From: JAFGJQ01 sp052034525
Lineage (GTDB): Bacteria; Planctomycetota; Phycisphaerae; UBA1845
Assembly (NCBI GenBank): GCA_052034525.1
Contig: JBPOIK010000024.1
Location: 1-6,179, forward strand
Direction of reading: 5' to 3'
DNA: 6,179 bases
Shown: positions 1 through 5,841 of the stretch, piece after piece
Numbering within the stretch: position 1 is the stretch's first letter
Layout of the letters: each line of letters begins with the position of its first letter
Notes under the pieces: generated by a model
Databases searched by the model: none
What the model was told of the DNA's origin: nothing
Seen by the model: only the letters and a program-made list of their open reading frames with translations
Program-made: the position numbers and the translations under genes

Positions 1-575
1 GCGGCGCTGCCCTCCCCTCCCCCGGCAGCGGTGTGGTCATCAATTCAAACGGCCTGATTCTCACAAACGAGCACGTCATCCGGAACGCTCGCACCATCAC
101 GGTCTCGATGGATGACGGCACGTTGCACGCGGTGACCCGCACCGCCGTCCATCCGTTTCTGGACATGGCGGTTCTGAAAATCGACGCGGACGACCTGCCC
201 TCGGTGCGTATGGCCGATCACGAGCCGCGGCGGGGCGATCGAGTGACGGCCGTGGGCGGGCCCAGCTTCCGCGAAACGGACCCCGTTCGACCGGGTGTGA
301 TCACGCACCTGGAGGTATCTCTGCAACGGGCGCTCGATCGGCAGCGCACGCGACTGTACGAACACCTCATGGAAAGCACGACACGGATTGAAGCCGGTTT
401 CAGCGGCGGGGCGCTCTTGAATGCGGAAGGGAGCCTGATCGGCCTGAATGTCGCCGTCTCCGGCCACCCCGAGAGCCCCCACTGCCGCGGATATGCGATC
501 GTCCTGTGGGCCGACGCACTGGCGGCCGTTGAAACGCTCGTGCAGGAGATATCAACGGAACCGTCGGGCGATTAG
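1..575 (+). CDS. HtrA-like trypsin-fold serine protease without PDZ domain, 5' end missing
   Basis: The frame is open from base 3, so the gene starts left of the window; the GTG at 33 is internal, because the codons before it read PSPGSG, the usual HtrA lead-in to the catalytic His. Counting that GTG as residue 1, the likely triad is H14 (TNEHV), D44 (HPFLDMAVLKI) and S124 (EAGFSGGALLN), in the order and spacing of family S1C/Trypsin_2. The usual block around the Ser is NPGNSGGPL; here it is GFSGGAL, so the Asn before the catalytic Ser is Phe. The protein stops about 56 residues after the Ser, enough to finish the second beta-barrel but leaving no PDZ domain. Any signal peptide or anchor would lie in the missing N-terminus, so the location is unknown; relatives are mostly periplasmic or secreted. 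It converges on the amino acid cluster and has no evident link to it. The protease fold is secure; the substrate is unknown. Confidence 0.88.
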   Translation, partial: GAALPSPGSGVVINSNGLILTNEHVIRNARTITVSMDDGTLHAVTRTAVHPFLDMAVLKIDADDLPSVRMADHEPRRGDRVTAVGGPSFRETDPVRPGVITHLEVSLQRALDRQRTRLYEHLMESTTRIEAGFSGGALLNAEGSLIGLNVAVSGHPESPHCRGYAIVLWADALAAVETLVQEISTEPSGD

Positions 576-577
576 CA

Positions 578-590
578 GCCCGGCACGGGC
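578..590. terminator. Short GC hairpin between convergent genes, possible weak terminator
   Basis: GCCCG (578-582) and CGGGC (586-590) form a perfect 5-bp inverted repeat around a 3-base GCA loop, just after the protease stop and before the ilvD end. No T-run follows on either strand, so it is not a canonical intrinsic terminator. It is the only structure I see in the 32-base gap where both transcripts should end. In so GC-rich a sequence it could be chance. Confidence 0.2.
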
Positions 591-607
591 GCCGTCTGCC
601 GCAACGA

Positions 608-2470
608 TCAATACTTGAGTACAGCGCCGGTGGTCGCGGAAGTCACCAGGGATGCATACTTCGCCAGACAGCCGGTGAGCTTGCGGTCCGGCGGCTTGTA
701 CCCGGCGCGGCGACGCGCCAGATCGCTATCGCTGAGCCGAACCGCCAGCCGACGTCGTGGAATGTCTATCTCGATGATGTCGCCGTCTTCCAGCAGCCCG
801 ATCGGTCCGCCGGCGGCCGCCTCGGGAGAAATATGCCCGATGCACGCACCGGCGGTGCCCCCGGAGAACCGGCCGTCCGTGATCAGAGCACACGTGCCCG
901 CCAGCCCGACTCCTTTGATATAGCTGGTCGGTGCGAGCATCTCCTGCATTCCCGGGCCGCCTCTGGGCCCCTCGTGGCGGATGACGACGACATCTCCCGC
1001 TTTCACCCGGCCGGCCAGGATGCCCTCACAGGCCGCCTCCTGAGACTCGAAGATGACGGCCGGCCCGTTATGCACCAGCATGCTCGGGTCCACGCCGGCG
1101 GTTTTCACCACGGATCCGTCCGGCGCGAGGTTGCCATACAGAACGGCCAGCCCGCCTTCCGGAGAGTAGGCGTTCGCCACGGTGCGAACGCAGTCGTACG
1201 GATCGAACGCCCCCTCGGCGATGGCGGCCAGCACCGCCGGTCCGGGGTGCGCATCCACCGCGTCGAGCGGCTTACGGCGCAGCGCGGCCGACCGGATCCG
1301 GTCGGCCCAGTCCTCGGCCGAGAAGTCGATCCGACCGGCGCTGACCAGGCCCTTCGTCTGGATGGACTGGCCGGCGGCGCGGATGTCGTGCTGGGCGATG
1401 TTCTCCGCCAGGGTCCGGCCGGTGACGGTGCGGCAGTTTCCTTCGATGAGCCCGGCGGCACCGCGGACCAGTTCGCCCATAAGCGTCATCACACCGCCCG
1501 CCGCCTGCAAATCCTCCATGTGATACATCCGGCCATCCCGGCCGGCGGAAGGAGCAATTTTGCAGAGCGTCGGCGTCCGCCGCGACAGGTCGTTGATCCG
1601 GGCCAGATCGTACGGGATACCGGCCTCGTGGGCGATGGCCGGTATGTGCAACACCGTGTTGGTGGAGCCGCCCATCGCCATGTCCAGGACCATGGCGTTA
1701 TCGAACGCGGGCAGGGTGAGCACGTCACGGGCCTTGATGTCCTCGCGGACGAGTTCCACGATTCGGCGGGCGGCCTGGAGATACAGCTCGATCCGGTCGA
1801 CGCTGGTGGCCAGAACGGTGGCGTTGCCCGGCAGTGCGATGCCGAGCGCTTCGCAAAGGCAATTCATGCTGTTGGCGGTGAACAGCCCGCTGCACGATCC
1901 GCACGTAGGGCAGGCGTTGTTCTCGATGTCGGCGAGCCGCTCCGCGGAGATTTCGCCTCTGGTGTGACCCGCCACCGCCGTGAAGGCGGAGATGAGGTCC
2001 ACCTTCGCGCCGTCCGCCGTCCGGCCCGCCTCCATCGGCCCGCCGGATACGAACAGGGTGGGGATGTTGCACCGGGCGGCCCCCATGAGCATGCCGGGAA
2101 TGATTTTGTCGCAATTGGGAATGCAGAGCAGACCGTCGAAGCAGTGCGCCTCGACCATCGTCTCCACCGCATCGGCGATGATCTCACGCGACGGCAGGGA
2201 GAACTTCATCCCCCCATGGCCCATCGCAATGCCGTCATCCACGCCGATGGTGTTGAACACGAACGGGACGCCGCCGGCCTGACGGACGCATTCCTTGACG
2301 AACTGACCCACCTTGTCCAGGTGCGCGTGGCCGGGGACGATGTCCACGTAGCTGTTGGCGATCGCGATGAAGGGCTTGTCCAGATCGGCGTCGCTGTAGT
2401 TTCCCGTCGCCTTGAGCAGGCTGCGATGCGGGGCCCTCTCGAAACCGCGTTTGATCCTGTCAGAGCGCAT
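608..2470 (-). CDS. ilvD: Dihydroxy-acid dehydratase
   Basis: The enzyme dehydrates 2,3-dihydroxy-isovalerate and 2,3-dihydroxy-3-methylvalerate to the 2-oxoacid precursors of valine/leucine and isoleucine, in the cytoplasm. From the ATG at 2470 the protein is 620 residues, close to the E. coli enzyme (616). Family blocks appear in order: RGFERAPHRSLLKATG (8-23), VDDGIAMGHGGM (77-88), CIPNCDKIIPGM (116-127), NACPTCGSCSGLFTANSMN (185-203), MAMGGSTNT (264-272), GGPGMQEML (504-512) and DGRFSGGT (532-539). C120 and C193 are the likely cluster cysteines and S536 the likely catalytic base. The open frame extends to an ATG at 2611, but those 47 residues show no family similarity and would overlap leuB; the 2470 start opens with the typical IlvD N-terminus and has an AGGA site. 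The first cluster Cys of the plant/mycobacterial [2Fe-2S] type is replaced by VPGHAHL (45-51), as in E. coli. IlvD is favoured over the sugar-acid dehydratases Edd/YjhG by motif detail and neighbours. Confidence 0.96.
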   Translation of the reverse strand: MRSDRIKRGFERAPHRSLLKATGNYSDADLDKPFIAIANSYVDIVPGHAHLDKVGQFVKECVRQAGGVPFVFNTIGVDDGIAMGHGGMKFSLPSREIIADAVETMVEAHCFDGLLCIPNCDKIIPGMLMGAARCNIPTLFVSGGPMEAGRTADGAKVDLISAFTAVAGHTRGEISAERLADIENNACPTCGSCSGLFTANSMNCLCEALGIALPGNATVLATSVDRIELYLQAARRIVELVREDIKARDVLTLPAFDNAMVLDMAMGGSTNTVLHIPAIAHEAGIPYDLARINDLSRRTPTLCKIAPSAGRDGRMYHMEDLQAAGGVMTLMGELVRGAAGLIEGNCRTVTGRTLAENIAQHDIRAAGQSIQTKGLVSAGRIDFSAEDWADRIRSAALRRKPLDAVDAHPGPAVLAAIAEGAFDPYDCVRTVANAYSPEGGLAVLYGNLAPDGSVVKTAGVDPSMLVHNGPAVIFESQEAACEGILAGRVKAGDVVVIRHEGPRGGPGMQEMLAPTSYIKGVGLAGTCALITDGRFSGGTAGACIGHISPEAAAGGPIGLLEDGDIIEIDIPRRRLAVRLSDSDLARRRAGYKPPDRKLTGCLAKYASLVTSATTGAVLKY

Positions 2471-2478
2471 CAGTGTGT

Positions 2479-2482
2479 TCCT
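2479..2482 (-). promoter_or_regulatory. Ribosome binding site of ilvD (AGGA)
   Basis: The minus strand carries ACAGGA, with AGGA 8 nt before the ATG at 2470. This supports 2470 over the more upstream ATG at 2611, which lies inside leuB. The 58-nt leuB-ilvD gap holding this site shows no convincing hairpin and no T-run. Confidence 0.65.
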
Positions 2483-2528
2483 GTCTACCGAATGACCCGG
2501 ACGATGGAAGACTCCCGAGCGGTTTGCG

Positions 2529-3608
2529 TCATGGTTCCGATACGGCGGCGGCGATCCGATCGCCCATCTCGCACGTGCCGATGGGCGTCTGGCCCGGCTG
2601 GGCGAGGTCAACCGTCCGGGCCCCCTCAGCGATCACCCGGTCCACCGCCGCTTCCATGGCGTCGGCCGCCTCCGGCCAGCCCAGCGAGTAACGACACATC
2701 ATGGCGGCGCTGAGGATCGTGCCGACGGGGTTGGCGGTGCCCTTTCCGGCAATGTCCGGCGCCGAGCCGTGAATGGGCTCGTAAAGTCCGAGCGTCGCCT
2801 CCCCCAGCGACGCCGAGGGCAGCAGCCCCATCGATCCGGCCAGCACGGACGCCTCGTCGGTCAGAATGTCGCCGAACATGTTTTCGGTGACGATCACATC
2901 GAAGCGCCCGGGATCCTGAATGAGGAACATGGATGCCGCGTCCACCAGCACGTGATCCAGCACCACATCCGGGTATTCGTCCCTCACCACCCGCGTGACG
3001 GTCGCCCGCCACAACCGCGAGGATTCCAGCACGTTGGCCTTGTCCACAGACGTGACCCGCCCGGACCGTCCGCGGGCGGCCTCGGCGGCACGGCGGGCGA
3101 TCCGCTCGATCTCGCTCGTACTGTAGATCATGGTGTCAAAGGCCGCCTCGCCGCCGGGATCCGCCCGCCTGCCCCGCGGCCCGAAGTACAGCCCGCCGGT
3201 CAGCTCCCGCACAACCAGCAGATCCACGCCGGCCACCAGTTCCGTCTTGAGCGGACTGGCTGCCGCTAGAGCCGGGTGTACGCGAACCGGTCGCAAGTTG
3301 GCGAACAGACCCAGCGCTTTGCGAATGCCCAGCAGACCCTGTTCCGGGCGCACCGGCGCGTCCGGTCCGTCCCATTTCGGTCCGCCGACGGCGCCAAGCA
3401 GGACGGCATCCGCGGCCCGGCAAAGCCGCACCGTCTCTTCGGGAAGAGCCGTCCCGGCCTCGTCGATGGCGGCCCCGCCGATGAGCGCGTCATGAAAACG
3501 CACGGACCGACCGAACCGACGCGCCGCCGCCTCCAGCACCTTGCACGCCTCGCGGACCACTTCGGGCCCGACGCCGTCGCCGGCAAGCCGTGTGATCGTG
3601 TGGTTCAT
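2529..3608 (-). CDS. leuB: 3-isopropylmalate dehydrogenase
   Basis: LeuB is a cytoplasmic NAD- and Mg/Mn-dependent dimer that oxidises and decarboxylates 3-isopropylmalate to 2-oxoisocaproate. In citramalate-route organisms it, or a close paralogue, also converts 3-methylmalate to 2-oxobutanoate. The 359-residue length is normal. Visible motifs are the N-terminal GDGVGPEV (10-17), the substrate loop PEQGLLGIRKALGLFANLRP (88-107) with R96 and R106, RELTGGLYFG (134-143) with R134 and Y141, SVDKANVL (187-194) with K190, D223 in LVDAAS, GDILTDEASVLAGSMG (246-261) with metal ligands D247 and D251, and the NAD-binding YEPIHGSAPDIAGKGTANP (276-294). E89, L92 and L93 match the positions that recognise the isopropyl group in the Thermus enzyme, which argues against isocitrate or tartrate dehydrogenase. 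The start is ATG at 3608, 40 nt after cimA; ilvD follows after 58 nt. Confidence 0.97.
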   Translation of the reverse strand: MNHTITRLAGDGVGPEVVREACKVLEAAARRFGRSVRFHDALIGGAAIDEAGTALPEETVRLCRAADAVLLGAVGGPKWDGPDAPVRPEQGLLGIRKALGLFANLRPVRVHPALAAASPLKTELVAGVDLLVVRELTGGLYFGPRGRRADPGGEAAFDTMIYSTSEIERIARRAAEAARGRSGRVTSVDKANVLESSRLWRATVTRVVRDEYPDVVLDHVLVDAASMFLIQDPGRFDVIVTENMFGDILTDEASVLAGSMGLLPSASLGEATLGLYEPIHGSAPDIAGKGTANPVGTILSAAMMCRYSLGWPEAADAMEAAVDRVIAEGARTVDLAQPGQTPIGTCEMGDRIAAAVSEP

Positions 3609-3613
3609 AAGCA

Positions 3614-3639
3614 GATTCCGCGGATCGCCGAAGCGAATC
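3614..3639 (-). promoter_or_regulatory. leuB ribosome binding site (GGAA) within a possible small hairpin
   Basis: GGAA (3616-3619) lies 7 nt before the leuB ATG and is a modest Shine-Dalgarno site. On the minus strand GATTCGC (3639-3633) can pair with GC-G-GAATC (3621-3614): seven base pairs with one bulged G and an 11-base loop. The GGAA would sit in the second arm. This could limit initiation unless ribosomes arriving from cimA open it. The pairing is visible; any regulatory role is inference. Confidence 0.35.
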
Positions 3640-3642
3640 CTT

Positions 3643-3656
3643 CCCGGTCTACCGGG
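3643..3656. repeat. Perfect inverted repeat over the cimA stop codon
   Basis: CCCGGT-CT-ACCGGG is a 6-bp perfect inverted repeat with a 2-base centre (or 5 bp with a TCTA loop). It spans the cimA TAG codon at 3649-3651. No T-run follows on the minus strand, so it is not a standard terminator. It might act as an RNA stability or partial pausing element, or be chance. Confidence 0.35.
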
Positions 3657-5259
3657 CCGGCGAAGCGTCGATCTCCCGGCAGGGAGTCGCGTCGGAAACG
3701 CCGTGCAGGCCCGCGCGGATCAGGCCATACTCAAAACTGTCATACAACGCCTGCCAGCTCGCCTGAATGATGTTGCGCGACGCGCCCACGGTGGACCAGG
3801 TTTGCACGCCGTCACTCGTGTCGATCATGACGCGGGTGATTGCACGGGTGGCCTGGCCGCTGTCGAGGATACGCACCTTGTAGTCCACCAGCCGGAACCC
3901 GTCGATCTGCGGATATGCGTCGCGCAGCGCCTTGCGCAGGGCACGGTCCAGCGCGCCCACCGGGCCGACGCCGCCGGCGGCGGTGTGGTGCTCGCGCTCG
4001 CCCACGCGAATCTTGACGTTCGCCTCGGCCAGGTGCCCGCGGCCTTCCCGGTGCTCCACCACCACGAGAAAGTCAACCAGCTCAAAGAACGGCCGGTAGT
4101 CCGGGCGCTCACGCCGCATCATCAGCTCTACGGACGCCTCGGCCGCCTCGAACGCGAAGCCCTGGTTCTCCAGTTCCTTGATCCGCGCCAGCAGCTCGCG
4201 ATGATCGCCGCCGTTGCCGTCCCCCAGGCCGAAGTCGTCCGCCTTGCGCTGCAGATTGCCGCGGCCGGACAATTCCGAGACCACGACTCGCGTCTGGTTG
4301 CCGACGGCCGATGCCGGGCAGTGTTCATAAGCGCCTTCGTCTCGCTGAATCGCCGAAACGTGCACCCCGGCCTTGTGCACGAACGCACTGCGACCCACAT
4401 ACGGCGCGCCGGCCGGCAAGGAATAATTCGCGATCTCCGCCACGCGCCTCGCCAGATCCGTGAGCCGAGCAAGCCGACCCTGCGCCAGGGCGGGCCGGTC
4501 GGTCTTGAGCTCCACGTTGGCGATGGTCGTGCAGAGGTCCGCGTTTCCGCACCGTTCGCCGATCCCGTTGATCGTTCCCTGCACGTGCGTGCAGCCGGCA
4601 TGAAGTGCGACCATGGAGTTCGCGACGGCGCAACCGCCGTCATTGTGCGCATGAATCCCAAGCGGCAGCGCGCATTCCTGCCGCACCCGGCCGACCGCCT
4701 CCAGAATCTGCCAGGGCATCATGCCGCCGTTGGTGTCACACAGCACCAGCGTGTCCGCCCCCCCGTTCGCCGCGGCCCGCAGTACGGCCAAGGCGTAGTC
4801 GGGGTCCGCGAAATACCCGTCAAAAAAATGCTCCGCATCAAAGACGACACGCCGGCCCGCGGCTTTCAGAAACGCCACGCTCCGCTCCACCAGTCGCAGG
4901 TTGTTGTCCGGATCCGTGCGCAGCACCTGCGTGACGTGACGGACCCAGGCCTTGCCGAAGATGGTGGCGACGGGGGTGTCCGCGGCCAGCAGCGCCCGCA
5001 GGTTCGGATCGTCACCGGGCTGGTGCGACGGCCGACAGGTGCTGCCGAACGCCGCGATCCGGGCGTGCGACAGGTTCAACCTGCGGACATGTTCAAAATA
5101 CTCCGCGTCTTTGGGGTTCGAGCCCGGCCAGCCGCCCTCGATCAGGTGCACGCCAAAATCATCAAGCAACCGCGTGATGCGCAGTTTGTCTTGAACCGTG
5201 AGGCTGATCCCCTCACCCTGCGTGCCGTCGCGAAGCGTGGTGTCATACAGCTCGATCAC
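3649..5259 (-). CDS. cimA: Citramalate synthase
   Basis: This enzyme condenses acetyl-CoA with pyruvate to (R)-citramalate, the first step of the threonine-independent isoleucine route. It belongs to the DRE-TIM metallolyase family with 2-isopropylmalate and homocitrate synthases. The 536-residue length fits the long citramalate synthase group (TIGR00977 type, as in Geobacter). The barrel opens with LYDTTLRDGTQGEG (4-17), with R10 and metal ligand D11, then EGGWPGSNPKD (41-51), typical of that group, FDAEHFFDGY (140-149), CDTNGGMMPW (174-183), the metal-binding HAHNDGG (203-209) and NGIGERCGNADL (231-242). Residues from about 390 to 515 fit a C-terminal LeuA-type regulatory dimer domain, including the TSDGVQTWSTVG stretch (481-492), so isoleucine feedback is plausible. 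The start is GTG at 5259, overlapping the leuD stop by 4 nt. The frame is intact through a 7-T run (4822-4828) and a 7-G run (4758-4764). A homocitrate or 2-isopropylmalate synthase is less likely, but substrate choice is not proven by sequence. Confidence 0.92.
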   Translation of the reverse strand: MIELYDTTLRDGTQGEGISLTVQDKLRITRLLDDFGVHLIEGGWPGSNPKDAEYFEHVRRLNLSHARIAAFGSTCRPSHQPGDDPNLRALLAADTPVATIFGKAWVRHVTQVLRTDPDNNLRLVERSVAFLKAAGRRVVFDAEHFFDGYFADPDYALAVLRAAANGGADTLVLCDTNGGMMPWQILEAVGRVRQECALPLGIHAHNDGGCAVANSMVALHAGCTHVQGTINGIGERCGNADLCTTIANVELKTDRPALAQGRLARLTDLARRVAEIANYSLPAGAPYVGRSAFVHKAGVHVSAIQRDEGAYEHCPASAVGNQTRVVVSELSGRGNLQRKADDFGLGDGNGGDHRELLARIKELENQGFAFEAAEASVELMMRRERPDYRPFFELVDFLVVVEHREGRGHLAEANVKIRVGEREHHTAAGGVGPVGALDRALRKALRDAYPQIDGFRLVDYKVRILDSGQATRAITRVMIDTSDGVQTWSTVGASRNIIQASWQALYDSFEYGLIRAGLHGVSDATPCREIDASPAR

Positions 5260-5275
5260 GAAGCCTCGCTCCTTT
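5256..5275 (-). promoter_or_regulatory. cimA ribosome binding site and GTGA stop/start overlap with leuD
   Basis: The minus strand carries AAAGGAG (5275-5269), a strong Shine-Dalgarno site 9 nt before the GTG at 5259; it lies inside the last leuD codons. The four bases GTGA hold both the cimA start and the leuD TGA stop. This supports the GTG start, since the frame begins IELYDTTLRDG as the family does, and implies translational coupling between the two genes. Confidence 0.8.
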
Positions 5276-5822
5276 CGCGGACCAGGCCCGTCTTGCGGGC
5301 GTAGTGGAACAGACCGCCGGCGGACACGACGTGCTCCGCCTCGCCGAGCGGTTTGAGCGGGTATCCGCAGGAGGAGTTCGCCCCTCGCAGCGTGGCGGTA
5401 CGAAAATCAACCTCCACGACGTCTCCAGTCTCGAAGGCGTCGTTGAGCCGGTAGCTGCTCTGAATCGGATACAATTCGCCGGTGGCCAGACAGTTCCGGA
5501 AGAAGATGCGGGCGAACGACTCCGCGATCACCACCCGAACGCCTGCCGCCCCCAGCGCGATGGGTGCGTGCTCCCGGGAGGATCCACAGCCGAAGTTCCG
5601 GCCGGCGATGATCACGCGGTATGGCGACGGCGTCCGACCCGCTTCCGTCAGCCGCCGCGGGTACCGATCCGTCGGCAATCCGCTGAGGGCGTACCCGCCG
5701 AGGCGCTCGTATTCCTCGCGGATGGTCGGGACCAGAGACAGGTACTGCGCCGGGATGATCTGGTCCGTGTCGATGTTGTCGCCCACCACATACGCCGTGC
5801 CGCCGATGATCAGTCTGTTCAT
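5256..5822 (-). CDS. leuD: 3-isopropylmalate dehydratase small subunit
   Basis: LeuD forms the swivel-domain subunit of isopropylmalate isomerase with LeuC. The complex moves the hydroxyl of 2-isopropylmalate to give 3-isopropylmalate and, in the citramalate route, isomerises citramalate to 3-methylmalate. From the ATG at 5822 the protein is 188 residues. Signature blocks are GDNIDTDQIIPAQYLSLVP (14-32), the substrate-binding GRNFGCGSSREHAPIALGAAG (74-94), and ESFARIFFRNCLATGELYP (101-119). The tail GGLFHYARKTGLV (169-181), and the EEYERLGGYALSGLP segment (36-50), resemble the plant plastid small subunit more than E. coli LeuD. The frame extends to an ATG at 5861, adding 13 residues that overlap leuC, but 5822 is preferred: it starts just before the conserved swivel core and has a GGGAG site. 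The gap to leuC is 19 nt and the stop overlaps cimA. Homoaconitase or methylthioalkylmalate isomerase subunits are related, but the neighbours favour LeuD. Confidence 0.95.
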   Translation of the reverse strand: MNRLIIGGTAYVVGDNIDTDQIIPAQYLSLVPTIREEYERLGGYALSGLPTDRYPRRLTEAGRTPSPYRVIIAGRNFGCGSSREHAPIALGAAGVRVVIAESFARIFFRNCLATGELYPIQSSYRLNDAFETGDVVEVDFRTATLRGANSSCGYPLKPLGEAEHVVSAGGLFHYARKTGLVRERSEAS

Positions 5823-5829
5823 GGGTCCA

Positions 5830-5834
5830 CTCCC
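5830..5834 (-). promoter_or_regulatory. Ribosome binding site of leuD (GGGAG)
   Basis: GGGAG lies 7 nt before the ATG at 5822, within the 19-nt leuC-leuD gap. It supports 5822 over the in-frame ATG at 5861, which is inside leuC. Confidence 0.65.
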
Positions 5835-5841
5835 ATTCCGC

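Noticed and set aside
45..482. Open frame of 145 codons on the minus strand opposite the protease
   Set aside because: The plus strand encodes a protease with all three catalytic residues; the reverse frame has no family features.
2471..2528. Possible promoter or attenuator in the leuB-ilvD gap
   Set aside because: I found no convincing -35/-10 pair, no stable stem and no T-run; only the ilvD ribosome binding site is supported.
833..2713. Open frame of 626 codons on the plus strand opposite ilvD
   Set aside because: It lies antisense to a clear ilvD, is rich in Arg, Gly, His and Pro, and shows no recognisable domain. Long antisense frames are common opposite GC-rich genes.
3541..5304. Open frame of 587 codons on the plus strand opposite cimA
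   Set aside because: It mirrors a well-supported cimA, has the same shadow-like composition and no motif, and no ribosome binding site was evident.
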